From positions 9,331 to 45,487 of the forward strand of contig JAHFTY010000009.1 in NCBI GenBank assembly GCA_023265365.1: a stretch of DNA of 36,157 bases. The letters run 5' to 3'. The notes below the pieces were generated by a model that saw nothing but the letters and a program-made list of their open reading frames with translations, searched no databases and was not told where the DNA came from. Below are positions 1-8,592 of the stretch, piece by piece. A program made the position numbers and the translations under genes. Source of the DNA: Acidobacteriota bacterium. GTDB taxonomy: Bacteria; Acidobacteriota; Terriglobia; 20CM-2-55-15. The first letter of the stretch is position 1. Each line of letters starts with the position of its first letter.

Positions 1-486
1 TCGACGGAGCCGCAGGCGAACGCCATTCTGACGGCGCTGCGGACGAATGGATTTCGGGCATCGGACATTTCGGTGGTTCTGCCGAGACGATCCGCTGACA
101 CGAAAAACATCTCGGTCAGGGAAGATGCGATTCGCGGAGCTGAGACCGGCGGTGCAATCGGAGGAGTCGTGGGATTGGTGGCAGGCTTTGCGGCGCTGGC
201 GCTTCCCGGCGTCGGCCCGATCCTGGTGGCGGGCCCGCTCGTTTCCGCGTTGGGTGGAGCGGCGGTTGGAGGTGCGGTTGGTGGGCTCGCCGGTGGAAGC
301 GGGGCGTTTCATCCGCTCGGACTTCCGAAAGAGGTGGCCCACCGGATTGAAGAGCGACTCCGCTCGGGGGATATCCTGATCTCCATTCACTCGGACGATC
401 CGGATGTTCTGCGACGCGCCGGGAATCTCTTCCAGACAGCGGGGGCCGGCATCGTCGGACCGGCGGAACAGGACAGAGCCGCTTAG
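1..486 (+). CDS. General stress protein, YflT/GSP17M-like, glycine-zipper (5' truncated)
   Basis: The reading frame is open from the first base and stops at 484-486, so the true start lies upstream. The visible N-terminal part (A-I-L-x-A-L-x-x-N-G-F, then D-I-S-V-V) matches the short ferredoxin-like fold of YflT/GSP17M proteins. It is followed by a Gly/Ala-rich segment (GGAIGGVVGLVAG, then repeated GGA.VGGA.GG) typical of glycine zippers that insert in membranes, and by a C-terminal block ending GDILISIHSDDPD that resembles the second half of the same family. The role in this family is poorly defined and usually linked to general stress. The 52-nt gap to the permease gene could carry a promoter. 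Confidence 0.7.
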   Translation, partial: STEPQANAILTALRTNGFRASDISVVLPRRSADTKNISVREDAIRGAETGGAIGGVVGLVAGFAALALPGVGPILVAGPLVSALGGAAVGGAVGGLAGGSGAFHPLGLPKEVAHRIEERLRSGDILISIHSDDPDVLRRAGNLFQTAGAGIVGPAEQDRAA

Positions 487-538
487 AAACGGCGTTTGAC
501 AGTTGTGGTACAGTTTCGCCCTTCCGGAGGCGAAATCC

Positions 539-2173
539 ATGTGGGAACACAACTATCAACCTGTCGGCGGCAGCCTCGGACTCTCTGCCATCGTGGCTGC
601 CATCCCGCTGCTGGTTTTGTTTTACATGCTCGGCGTGAAGCGAAAGCCAAGCTGGCTTGCCGCCACGAGCGCACTGGGAACGGCATTCGTCGTGGCACTT
701 CTCGGTTTCCGGATGCCGGCGCAATTGGCGATCACGTCGGTCGCCTACGGCGTGGCGTTCGGTTTGTTTCCGATCGCCTGGATCGTGTTCACCTCGATTC
801 TGCTTTACCGTCTCACCGTCGATACCGGGAAGTTTGAAATCATCAAGGACTCCGTCGCCGGACTCACCAATGACCGGCGCCTTCAGGCATTGTTCATCGC
901 ATTTTCGTTTGGCGCCTTTGTCGAAGGCGCCGCCGGATTTGGCGCGCCCGTTGCGGTAGCGGCGGCGATGCTCACCGGACTGGGATTCTCGCCGTTCTAC
1001 GCGGCCGGTATTTGTCTGCTGGCCAACACCGCGCCGGTCGCCTTCGGTTCGATTGGAATCCCGGTGATCACGCTCGCCGGAATTACTGGCCTGCCCGTAC
1101 TTTCGTTGAGCGCGATGGTGGGTCGCATCTGCGCCATGGTTTCGGTGATTATTCCCACATACCTGGTCGTGGTCATGGCCGGAATCGCAGGCGCCATCGA
1201 GGTTCTCCCCGCAATCGTTGCCTGCGGCGTGACGTTTGCCGGCGCGCAGTTCGTCGTCTCGAACTTCGTGGGGCCCGAACTCACCGATATTCTTGGCGCG
1301 CTGTTGTCACTGGCGGCGATGGTCGTGGTGATGAAGGTGTGGCATCCGAAAAAGATCTTCAGGCTGGAGGGCGACGTGCCCGTCGCGGCCACTCCGAAAA
1401 GACATTCGGGCAGGGAAATCTTCATGGCCTGGACGCCGTACCTTCTTCTTGTGGTCTTCGTCCTGGCCTGGGGTTATCCGCCGTTCAAAGCACAACTGGA
1501 TCAATTTACCGTTCCCCTGAATGTGGCAGGTCTTCACAACGCGATCCAGCGGGTTCCTCCCGTCACCAAGGCGGTATCGTCTTACGCCGCAGTCTTCACG
1601 TTCAACTGGCTCAGCGCCTCGGGTACGTCATGCCTTCTAGCCGGGATGACGGCCGCGCTGCTTCTGGGTGTCAGCCCCAAGCGTTACGCCGGCATCTACA
1701 AAGCGACGGCAAAACAACTCGCGTTTCCGATCATGACCATCGCATCGATGCTGGGCGTTGCGTATTTGATGAACTATTCCGGAATGACATCGACTCTCGG
1801 TCTCGCCTTTGCCGCGACCGGGAGCGCCTTCCCGTTCTTCAGCGCCATTCTGGGATGGCTTGGAGTCTTTCTCACGGGCAGCGACACGTCGGCCAACGCG
1901 TTGTTCGGCAATTTGCAGGTGGTCACGGCCCGAGCGCTGTCCATCAATCCGGTTCTCACCGCCTCGGTCAACTCCGCCGGCGGCGTCATGGGCAAAATGA
2001 TCTCGCTGTCGAGTATCGCCGTTGCGGTTGCCGCCACAGGCATGAAGCCTTCAGACGAGGGCAAACTCTTCCGGTTCACACTGCGCCACAGCATTCTGTT
2101 GGCCACCGTCATTGGAATCATCGCCATGGGATTCGCCTATCTGGCGCCGGGATTGATTCCGCTGGCGCCATGA
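539..2173 (+). CDS. lldP: L-lactate permease family transporter
   Basis: This is a roughly 544-residue polytopic inner-membrane protein of the LldP/LctP family, which imports L-lactate (sometimes D-lactate or glycolate) with protons. Family signatures are visible: FGAFVEGAAGFGAPVAVA in the first third, and TGSDTSANALFG followed by SAGGVMGKMIS near the C terminus. The length is normal for the family. I chose the ATG at 539 (MWEHNYQPVGG) because family members begin with a W-x-x-N-Y-x-P motif and because GGAGG lies 8 nt upstream at 526-530; an in-frame ATG at 503 has no such support. The next gene begins 40 nt downstream on the same strand, so co-transcription with the amidase pair is possible. 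Confidence 0.9.
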   Translation: MWEHNYQPVGGSLGLSAIVAAIPLLVLFYMLGVKRKPSWLAATSALGTAFVVALLGFRMPAQLAITSVAYGVAFGLFPIAWIVFTSILLYRLTVDTGKFEIIKDSVAGLTNDRRLQALFIAFSFGAFVEGAAGFGAPVAVAAAMLTGLGFSPFYAAGICLLANTAPVAFGSIGIPVITLAGITGLPVLSLSAMVGRICAMVSVIIPTYLVVVMAGIAGAIEVLPAIVACGVTFAGAQFVVSNFVGPELTDILGALLSLAAMVVVMKVWHPKKIFRLEGDVPVAATPKRHSGREIFMAWTPYLLLVVFVLAWGYPPFKAQLDQFTVPLNVAGLHNAIQRVPPVTKAVSSYAAVFTFNWLSASGTSCLLAGMTAALLLGVSPKRYAGIYKATAKQLAFPIMTIASMLGVAYLMNYSGMTSTLGLAFAATGSAFPFFSAILGWLGVFLTGSDTSANALFGNLQVVTARALSINPVLTASVNSAGGVMGKMISLSSIAVAVAATGMKPSDEGKLFRFTLRHSILLATVIGIIAMGFAYLAPGLIPLAP

Positions 2174-2213
2174 TTCCCGAAATCGATTAGAATTCCGAGC
2201 GCGGAGGTTAACC

Positions 2214-2513
2214 ATGAAATCGAAGATCACTGAAAAGCCCGTCTCCCGGCGAAAAATGCTCCAGTTGCTCGCCGCGCTCGGAATCACCGGCCCGGCGGCG
2301 ACGGAAATTCTGGCGCAGTCGAAAGGCGGGGCGCTTTCCCCGGAGATTCTGAAAACGGCAAACGCGTTGATCGACCAACAGTTTTCCGATGAGCGGCTGA
2401 AAGTCGTGACGGCCGCGCTGCAGCGGAACCTCGATCAATTCCAGATCGTTCGCGATCTCGAGATTGACGACTCCGTGGAACCCGCTCCCATCTTTAACGC
2501 GAAGCTGAGGTAA
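2214..2513 (+). CDS. Tat-signal small protein, GatC/AtzG-like amidase partner
   Basis: This 99-residue protein has a GGAGG site at 2203-2207. The N terminus contains S-R-R-K-M-L-Q followed by the hydrophobic stretch LLAALGITGPAA, a good twin-arginine signal with Met for the usual Phe. The remainder is helical and ends in RDLEIDDSVEPAPIF. That tail resembles the C terminus of AtzG and GatC, small proteins that wrap around amidase-family catalytic subunits (family knowledge). The stop is only 2 nt before the amidase ATG, so the two are almost certainly co-translated. I infer that it is an exported accessory subunit for the amidase, which has no signal of its own. A generic Tat-anchored protein of unknown role is the alternative. 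Confidence 0.65.
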   Translation: MKSKITEKPVSRRKMLQLLAALGITGPAATEILAQSKGGALSPEILKTANALIDQQFSDERLKVVTAALQRNLDQFQIVRDLEIDDSVEPAPIFNAKLR

Positions 2514-2515
2514 TC

Positions 2516-3934
2516 ATGGCGAACAACGATCTTGTCTTCCAGAGCGGCCGCGAACTGGCGGCGATGATCAAAGCGCGGAAGATCTCACCGGTTGAATTGA
2601 CTCAGGCGTATCTCGATCGCATTGCCGCGCTGAATCCAAAACTGAATGCGTTTATTACCGTCACCAAAGATGTCGCATTGGCGCAGGCGAAGCAGGCGGA
2701 GAAAGACATCGCTGCGGGAAAGTATCTGGGTGCACTCCACGGCCTGCCGTACGCGCCGAAAGATATTCTGGCGACCAAGGGAATCCTGACCACCAACGGT
2801 TCGAAGGTGACGGCCGACTGGGTTCCGAACTACGAATCGACCGTGACAGAACGTCTGGCCAGGTCCGGAGCCGTTCTGCTCGGCAAACTCAACCTTCTCG
2901 AATTCGCCATGGGCAGCGGCACCCTCTCGGGATTCGGTCCGGCGCGCAATCCGTGGCATACCGACTATTCGCCTTCGGGTTCGTCCAGCGGTTCGGGTGC
3001 AGCGCTCGCGGCGTACATGACTCCGCTGTCGATCGGAACCGACACGGGCGGATCGATTCGAGGACCCGCTTCGTTTTGCGGCATCGTCGGATTGAAGCAA
3101 ACCTACGGTCGTGTCAGCCGATACGGGGTCACCACGCTTGCCTGGACACTCGATCACGCGGGACCGATGACGAAGACCGTCGCGGACGCGGCAGCCATGC
3201 TCCAGGTCATCGCCGGTCATGACCCCAGGGATCCCACCACGAGCCGCGAGCCCGTTCCGGACTATTCGAAAGCGCTCACGGGCAATGTGAAGGGCCTGCG
3301 CATCGGCGTTCCCAAAACCTATTTCTTCGAAAACCAGAATCCCGAATCCGACAAGGCCACAAAGGCGGCGATTCAGAAACTGGTGGAGATGGGAGCCACG
3401 ACGGTGGACGTCGACGTTCCACACGCCAAATACGCGGGATCGGCGGGCTGGATCGTCGCGATGGCGGAGGCTGCGTGCTTCCACGAAAAGCGGCTTCGCC
3501 AGAAACCGGAACTGTTCGATCCCGTCGTTCGAGAGCGTCTCGAGGCCGCAAAGTTTTACTCGGCGACCGATTACCTCAAAGCCCTCCGGGTCCGGAGTAT
3601 TCTCCAGGATGAGATGGCGAAGGTATTCGAGAAATGCGACGTGATGGCTGTCCCGGGCGGAAGTCCCGCCAGCAAACTGGAACCGCCGGAAACCGCCAAA
3701 AGCGATGTGAAGCCCGGTTCGGCCGCCCCGGCATTCCGCGGTGGAAACACCTTCATCGGGAACATGACCGGATATCCCGAAATCGTGATCCCATGCGGTT
3801 TTACGACCGCCGCACCCACACTGCCGCTCACGATCGGTTTTTACGCAAAGCCGTTCGATGAATTGAATCTCTTCCGCGCCGCCTACGCCTACGAGTCGGC
3901 AACGGACTGGCACAAGAAGCGGCCAACTCTATAG
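2516..3934 (+). CDS. Amidase signature family hydrolase
   Basis: This 472-residue protein belongs to the amidase-signature superfamily (GatA, AtzE, AtzF, fatty-acid amide hydrolase type), which hydrolyses or transfers amide nitrogen using a Ser-cisSer-Lys triad. Lys82 is in Y-A-P-K-D, the cis-Ser lies in GSSSGSGAA (about residue 156), and the nucleophile Ser180 is in GTDTGGSIRGPA. All three are present, so it should be active. The substrate cannot be read from sequence. No signal peptide is visible, yet the gene directly upstream encodes a Tat-signal protein that looks like an amidase partner subunit. It faces a second amidase gene across a repeat element; the two are distinct paralogues, not recent duplicates. 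Confidence 0.9.
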   Translation: MANNDLVFQSGRELAAMIKARKISPVELTQAYLDRIAALNPKLNAFITVTKDVALAQAKQAEKDIAAGKYLGALHGLPYAPKDILATKGILTTNGSKVTADWVPNYESTVTERLARSGAVLLGKLNLLEFAMGSGTLSGFGPARNPWHTDYSPSGSSSGSGAALAAYMTPLSIGTDTGGSIRGPASFCGIVGLKQTYGRVSRYGVTTLAWTLDHAGPMTKTVADAAAMLQVIAGHDPRDPTTSREPVPDYSKALTGNVKGLRIGVPKTYFFENQNPESDKATKAAIQKLVEMGATTVDVDVPHAKYAGSAGWIVAMAEAACFHEKRLRQKPELFDPVVRERLEAAKFYSATDYLKALRVRSILQDEMAKVFEKCDVMAVPGGSPASKLEPPETAKSDVKPGSAAPAFRGGNTFIGNMTGYPEIVIPCGFTTAAPTLPLTIGFYAKPFDELNLFRAAYAYESATDWHKKRPTL

Positions 3935-3948
3935 AACCGGTGTCTTTT

Positions 3949-4163
3949 TTTCCCCGCCTTGGCCAAGACTTGGCAAAGGCGGGGTGCCGTGATAGCGGCG
4001 GGGCGGTTCGTTTAATAAAATCGATTTCTTGAACAGCACCACCCCGGCGCTTCGCGCCACCCCTCCTCGACGAGGAGGGGAAAACGCTTTTCCACGATTT
4101 CGCTTCATTGGTACAGCAGTGCCTCAACGGAGGGGAAAACGTTTTTCCACGATTTCACCTTAG
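3949..4163 (+). repeat. Dispersed structured intergenic repeat, copy A
   Basis: This is the first of four copies of one multi-hairpin element, lying between two convergent amidase genes. Hairpin 1 (3952-3984) has 16-nt arms with one mismatch, longer than the 11-nt arms CCCCGCCTTGG/CCAAGGCGGGG of copies C and D. After GCCG...CGGC and an AT-richer stretch come GGCGC-TTC-GCGCC (4046-4058) and a 10-bp stem CCCCTCCTCG-A-CGAGGAGGGG (4060-4080). A small GGAAAA-CGC-TTTTCC hairpin closes the element. The tail (AGGGGAAAACG, then TTTTCCACGATTTC) is duplicated imperfectly about 54 nt further on. The strand given is that of the reference orientation shared by all copies. Confidence 0.85.
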
Positions 4164-4173
4164 ACCGCGGGCA

Positions 4174-5457
4174 TTAAAGCCGGCGCCGACTGATCAGGTC
4201 CCCGGCGTGAAACATCATTCCATCGTTCATCGGAGCGGCCGAGATCTGGATCCCGACCGGCAATCCGTTTGAAGCTTTTCCGGCAGGCAGTGTGAGCGTG
4301 GGGAAGTCGGCCAGCGCCCACGGGCCGGAGAAGCCCGGATCGCCCGTATATCCCAGCCCCTCGGGCGCCGTGTCCTTCGCGCCGGGCGAGAGCAGAATAT
4401 CGAACCGTTCAAACAGTCGTGTCATTTCTTTCTGATACGCCTTCCGCAGGCGCAGCGCCCGCAGATAATCCTGTGCGCCGACGAGCATTCCGGTTTCAAC
4501 CAAACCTCGAAGCTTCTTGCTGTAAAGCGCTGAATTCTCGCGATAGAACTCGGTGTGCGCGGAGGCGACTTCCGTCTTTAACAGGATCGCAAGAATGGCC
4601 GCCTGCACTTCGAAGATCTGCGGCAGGGGTGCTTCTTCCAGCAGGAGGTCCGGGCCGGCAAGCGTCTTCAGGAATGCTTCGTGAAGATCGTGAATTTCCG
4701 GTGTCGCATTCTCCGAAAAGAATCCGCGAACAACTCCGACTCTTAATGGACCGGAACGATCCGCGGCGGGCACCGGCACGCCGGAAAGCGCTTCGAGCAT
4801 CAGTTTGGCATCCGCTACAGACCGGCACAGACCGCCGATATGGTCGAGCGACCAGGACACCGGAAAGACGCCTTTGCGGCTCACTCGCGACTGAGTCGGC
4901 ATGAATCCGACAACGCCGCAATAGGCGGCCGGCCTTCCGATCGAGCCGACGGTCTGTGTGCCGGTCGCGGCGGGAATCATGCAGGCGCCGACCGCCGCGG
5001 CAGATCCGCTGCTGGACCCGCCGGGCGTATGGCCGGGATTGGCGGGATTCCTGGTCGGTCCCGGGTCGAACGATGCGAATTCCGTGGTCACCGTCTTTCC
5101 CAGAACGATGGCGCCTGCCTTCTTAAGCTGAGTGACGGACGCCGCGTCCTTGCCGGGAACGAAGTCCTGAAGGAACCTGGATCCTGCGGTGGTGCGAAGA
5201 CCGGCCGTGTAAAAGATGTCCTTGATCCCGACCGGAACGCCGTGGAGCGCGCCCCGAAATCTTCCAGCCTTTGCCTCGGTTTCGCAGGCTTTCGCTTCTT
5301 CCAGGGCGCGATCGGCATCGAGCGTGACCCATGCGCGGATTTCCGGTTCACGGTCCTCAATGTGTGAGAGAAGCGCCCGAACATATTCGACCGGCGATAT
5401 CTCGCCGGAACGGATTGCGGCAGCGGCGCCGGTGAGCGTCAGATTTTCAAATTTCAT
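4174..5457 (-). CDS. Amidase signature family hydrolase (second paralogue)
   Basis: This is a 427-residue amidase-superfamily enzyme. The Lys of the triad is in P-V-G-I-K-D, the cis-Ser in GGSSSGSAAA, and the nucleophilic Ser in TQTVGSIGRPAAYCG. The usual Gly-Gly before that Ser is Val-Gly here, a mild departure from the family pattern. It more closely resembles the AtzE-like or general amidase branch than GatA, because the characteristic GatA C-terminal extension is missing. The substrate is unknown and there is no signal peptide. The start at 5457 overlaps the end of a 46-codon gene (5447-5587) by 11 nt and lacks a clear Shine-Dalgarno site, so translation is probably coupled to that small gene. 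Confidence 0.88.
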   Translation of the reverse strand: MKFENLTLTGAAAAIRSGEISPVEYVRALLSHIEDREPEIRAWVTLDADRALEEAKACETEAKAGRFRGALHGVPVGIKDIFYTAGLRTTAGSRFLQDFVPGKDAASVTQLKKAGAIVLGKTVTTEFASFDPGPTRNPANPGHTPGGSSSGSAAAVGACMIPAATGTQTVGSIGRPAAYCGVVGFMPTQSRVSRKGVFPVSWSLDHIGGLCRSVADAKLMLEALSGVPVPAADRSGPLRVGVVRGFFSENATPEIHDLHEAFLKTLAGPDLLLEEAPLPQIFEVQAAILAILLKTEVASAHTEFYRENSALYSKKLRGLVETGMLVGAQDYLRALRLRKAYQKEMTRLFERFDILLSPGAKDTAPEGLGYTGDPGFSGPWALADFPTLTLPAGKASNGLPVGIQISAAPMNDGMMFHAGDLISRRRL

Positions 5458-5587
5458 CGTCGATCGTCAGGGGAAAATTGTGAAGAGCCATGAGTTCTGC
5501 GGCGGTCTTTTCGACGTCGGCTTCCAGTTCTCCGGCGCGGGTTTCGTCGAAGAGTTCTTTTGCTTTCGCCATCAATGCGTTTTTCAT
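5447..5587 (-). CDS. 46-residue small protein upstream of amidase, possible mini GatC/AtzG-like partner
   Basis: This short frame begins MKNALMAKAKELFDET and ends ALHNFPLTIDDEI. It overlaps the amidase start by 11 nt. It is Ala/Glu/Leu-rich and predicted helical. Its end, L-T-I-D-D-E-I, resembles L-E-I-D-D-S-V in the Tat-tagged partner of the first amidase, stopping just where that protein continues E-P-A-P. Position and tail together suggest a reduced GatC/AtzG-type accessory subunit. This is inference from a short match; the frame could instead serve only to couple translation. A weak GAGAG site lies upstream on the minus strand. The gene is divergent from the nuclease gene that starts at 5682. 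Confidence 0.5.
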   Translation of the reverse strand: MKNALMAKAKELFDETRAGELEADVEKTAAELMALHNFPLTIDDEI

Positions 5588-5681
5588 GGCTGAATTCTCT
5601 CACATGCGCCGACAAAGTAGGGGCGCACAAGCTGACGGATTTTGCGAGAGTGGACGGAACGAAAATCACTTATCCTTTGCC

Positions 5682-7067
5682 ATGCGTCTGACTTTTCTCG
5701 GAGCGACTCACACGGTAACGGGCTCCAAGTTCCTGCTGGAGTCCGGCAACAAGCGGATCCTTGTCGACTGCGGACTTTTCCAGGGTCTGAAGGAGCTTCG
5801 GCTGCGAAACTGGGAGGAGCCGCCCGTCGATCCCGGTTCCATCGACGCGATTATCCTGACGCACGCGCACATCGACCATACGGGATACCTCCCGCGATTC
5901 GTGCGGCAGGGGTTTCGCGGTCCGGTCTATGCCACGCCGGCGACGGTGGATCTGGCGGGCATCCTGCTTCCGGACTCCGGACATCTTCAGGAGGAAGAGG
6001 CTCGATTTCGCAACAAGCATCAGCGGTCGAAACACAAGCCGGCGCTCCCGCTCTACACGCTGGAAGACGCTTCGGTCGCTCTTCGCGCCCTCAAAGCGGT
6101 TCCGTACCGGAAGCCGCAGAACTTGTCCCCTCACCTGACTTTCGAATTGCTGCCTGCGGGCCACATCCTCGGATCGGCGTTCGTAATGGTCCGTGAGGCA
6201 GGCAAAAGCGTTCTCTTTACCGGAGACATCGGACGGTACGACCAACCGATCATTTTCGATCCCACGCCGGTGGATGGCGCCGACTATCTGCTGCTGGAGT
6301 CGACGTATGGCAACCGGCTGCATGAGGGCCGGGAGGAAAAGAGCGGAAAGGCCATGCTCCGCAAGATCATCGTTGAAACCGCACATCGCGGCGGCTCCGT
6401 TCTGATTCCTTCCTTCGCCGTTGGACGCGCTCAGGAAATCCTGTACATCCTCCGTGAACTCGAGCTGGAGCAGGCGATTCCGGCATTGCCGGTCTATGTC
6501 GATAGCCCGATGGCCATCGACGCGTTCGAGATCTACTCGAAACACAAAGAAGAGCATGACGTCGAGATGACGAAGCTGGCGTGGTCCGGGCAAAACCCTC
6601 TCCACACCGGCAACATTCAATTTGTACGGAAGGCCGACGATTCGAAACGCATCAACGAACACACCTTCCCATCCATCATCATTTCCGCCAACGGCATGGC
6701 GACCGGCGGACGCATTCTCCATCACCTGATCCAGCGTCTTCCCGATGAGCGCAATGCCGTCGTCTTTGTCGGATTTCAGGCCGCGGGCACGCGCGGCAGG
6801 CAACTGATCGAGGGTGCGCGGTCGGTCCGGATTTTCGCCGTGGACTATCCCGTTCGCGCACAGGTCCATTCGCTCACCAGTTTTTCCGCGCACGGCGACT
6901 ACAACGAAGTTCTGCGCTGGCTGGGCGGATTTCGGAAGCCGCCTCGGAAACTTTTTCTCGTGCATGGAGAGCCGAAAGCGATGGATGCCATGCAACAACA
7001 TATCGAAGAAACTTTTCCGGGCTGGAATGTCCATGCTCCGGAATACCTGGAGTCCGTGGAGCTGTGA
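5682..7067 (+). CDS. Metallo-beta-lactamase fold beta-CASP nuclease (RMMBL/CPSF-like)
   Basis: This is a 461-residue zinc-dependent nuclease-type protein. The MBL core has H-A-H-I-D-H at residues 61-66. The beta-CASP insert shows PVYVDSPMAIDAFEIY and ISANGMATGGRILHHL, followed by VGFQAAGTRGRQL and the RMMBL C-terminal motif SFSAHGDY with LVHGEP. Bacterial members act on RNA (CPSF73/RNase J relatives), but the exact substrate is not evident. I chose ATG 5682 (MRLTFLGATHTVTGSKF) since family members start here; the frame is open further upstream without homology. A TATCCT hexamer ends 5 nt before the ATG and there is no Shine-Dalgarno site, consistent with a leaderless message. It overlaps the next gene by one base. 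Confidence 0.9.
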   Translation: MRLTFLGATHTVTGSKFLLESGNKRILVDCGLFQGLKELRLRNWEEPPVDPGSIDAIILTHAHIDHTGYLPRFVRQGFRGPVYATPATVDLAGILLPDSGHLQEEEARFRNKHQRSKHKPALPLYTLEDASVALRALKAVPYRKPQNLSPHLTFELLPAGHILGSAFVMVREAGKSVLFTGDIGRYDQPIIFDPTPVDGADYLLLESTYGNRLHEGREEKSGKAMLRKIIVETAHRGGSVLIPSFAVGRAQEILYILRELELEQAIPALPVYVDSPMAIDAFEIYSKHKEEHDVEMTKLAWSGQNPLHTGNIQFVRKADDSKRINEHTFPSIIISANGMATGGRILHHLIQRLPDERNAVVFVGFQAAGTRGRQLIEGARSVRIFAVDYPVRAQVHSLTSFSAHGDYNEVLRWLGGFRKPPRKLFLVHGEPKAMDAMQQHIEETFPGWNVHAPEYLESVEL

Positions 7068-7870
7068 TGATCGAGGCTCTGTTCTTCCTTGCCGCGGCTG
7101 TATTTCCGGTCGGCCAGGGTCAACCCCTGCTCATGACGTTTCCCGAGGAGTCCGGCGTCAAGTCGATGCAGTTGTGGCTGGAGACGAAGAAGATTCCGTT
7201 TGCGCACGTGCAGGGAAAGTGGGAGACCATTGTCGGGATCGATCTGGACGCGAAACCGGGCGAACATCCGGCTGAGGTTGCGGTCACGTTCGGCGACGGA
7301 CGCATGGAGAAGCGTCCCGTCACCATCCGTGTGGAGATCGTGAAGTTTCCAACCACGACGTTGAGAGTCGAAGACAAGTACGTCGAGTTGAGTCCGGCGA
7401 ATCAACGGCGCGCCGCGCGCGAAGCGAAGGAACTCGACGCGATCTACGACAAATGGACACCGGAGATTCTCTGGGCGCAGGCGTTTCGGTCTCCGATTCC
7501 CGGACAGACGCGGGGGTCCAACTTCGGCCACCGGCGCGTCTTCAATGGTCAGCCGCGAGCGCCGCATGCCGGCGCGGATCTGAAGGCATCGACCGGCACT
7601 CCGATCCATGCGGCAAATCGCGGGCGCGTGGTTCTCGCGAAGAATCTGTTCTTCACCGGAAACACCGTCATCCTGGACCATGGCCTGGGCATCTATACGA
7701 TTTACGCGCATCTGTCGCGAATCGACGTGAAGGTGAGCGGGATCGCGGAGGAAGAACGGATCATCGGTTTGGCGGGGGCCACCGGCCGCGTCACGGGACC
7801 GCACCTCCACTGGTCCGCGAGGATTCAGGGGTCGCGAGTCGATCCGTTTGGTCTGCTGAGTATAGAATAG
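7067..7870 (+). CDS. M23 family metallopeptidase (LytM/peptidoglycan endopeptidase type)
   Basis: This 267-residue exported protein has a short hydrophobic N terminus (IEALFFLAAAVFP). A beta-rich middle domain precedes a C-terminal M23 domain. Zinc-ligand motifs are visible: H-A-G-A-D at 167-171, H215 in YAHLS and H-L-H at 246-248, so it is probably an active peptidoglycan endopeptidase in the periplasm. The ATG at 7067 shares its A with the stop TGA of the upstream nuclease gene (TGATG), so translation is likely coupled; a GTG at 7064 is an alternative start. Functional linkage to the nuclease is not obvious. Confidence 0.88.
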   Translation: MIEALFFLAAAVFPVGQGQPLLMTFPEESGVKSMQLWLETKKIPFAHVQGKWETIVGIDLDAKPGEHPAEVAVTFGDGRMEKRPVTIRVEIVKFPTTTLRVEDKYVELSPANQRRAAREAKELDAIYDKWTPEILWAQAFRSPIPGQTRGSNFGHRRVFNGQPRAPHAGADLKASTGTPIHAANRGRVVLAKNLFFTGNTVILDHGLGIYTIYAHLSRIDVKVSGIAEEERIIGLAGATGRVTGPHLHWSARIQGSRVDPFGLLSIE

Positions 7871-7875
7871 GCAGG

Positions 7876-8592
7876 ATGTTCGACTTCTTAAGACGCAATC
7901 AACCGACACCGAAATCCATCGAACGCCTTGTCAAACGCCTCACCGAAAGCGGGGGTGAAGACGGTCCCCGGATGGAAGCGGCGGAAAAACTGGCCGAATG
8001 GTCGACGCCGGAAGCGCTGTATGCGTTGTTGAAGCGTTTCACGATGTCGAGCAAAGTCATGACGCAGGACGTCGAAGAGAAGCGTCATGTCGTCCGCATG
8101 CTGGTCCGGAAGGACCAGGACGCGATCGACCCCATCCTCCGATTCATTAAACGGAATCACCAGGTGGAATGGCCCGTCCAGGCGCTGGCCCAGATCCTTC
8201 CACGCGAAGAACTGGTTCCGAAGCTGGTCGAGGCTCTCGATTATGTGGGCCAGGGCGAGTTCACGTCACCCGAACATCGAACGAGTTTGATCAAGGCAAT
8301 GCATGGGCTGGTCACCCCGGAGATCGCCGCGACGCTGAAGAGGTTTCTGGAGGATTCGGATGACGACGTCCGGATCGCCGCCATCCATGCGCTGGCGGAA
8401 CTGGGCGAAGACATGCGGGAGACCTTGATCGACGCCTATCTGGAATCCGAAGATCGCCCGCGCATCCGCATCGCGGTGGCGGAAGTGTTCGCGGACAGGG
8501 AGTGGAGCGTGAAGGGTTTTCGGCCGAAGTTCGAGGAAAGCCTGCCGGACGGCTTCCTTCTCAATGCCAAAGGCATGATCCGGCGGAGGTGA
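7876..8592 (+). CDS. HEAT-repeat domain protein
   Basis: This 238-residue soluble protein begins MFDFLRRNQPTP and consists of helical pairs. Late repeats such as DSDDDVRIAAIHALAELGED are classical HEAT units. Such proteins act as scaffolds; no catalytic motif is visible. The start follows the M23 stop by 5 nt. A TAGAAT hexamer inside the end of the M23 gene (7863-7868) sits 7 nt before this ATG, so it may also have its own leaderless transcript. The stop overlaps the next ATG by one base (TGATG). Confidence 0.8.
   Translation: MFDFLRRNQPTPKSIERLVKRLTESGGEDGPRMEAAEKLAEWSTPEALYALLKRFTMSSKVMTQDVEEKRHVVRMLVRKDQDAIDPILRFIKRNHQVEWPVQALAQILPREELVPKLVEALDYVGQGEFTSPEHRTSLIKAMHGLVTPEIAATLKRFLEDSDDDVRIAAIHALAELGEDMRETLIDAYLESEDRPRIRIAVAEVFADREWSVKGFRPKFEESLPDGFLLNAKGMIRRR

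Noticed and set aside
496-524. TTGACA and a TGGTACA motif upstream of lldP as sigma-70 or sigma-54 promoter
   Set aside because: No -10 at 16-18 nt from TTGACA, and the sigma-54 -12 half does not match TTGC at the required spacing.
3949-4163. CRISPR-like array
   Set aside because: The repeats are single dispersed copies kilobases apart with no regular spacers and no cas genes.
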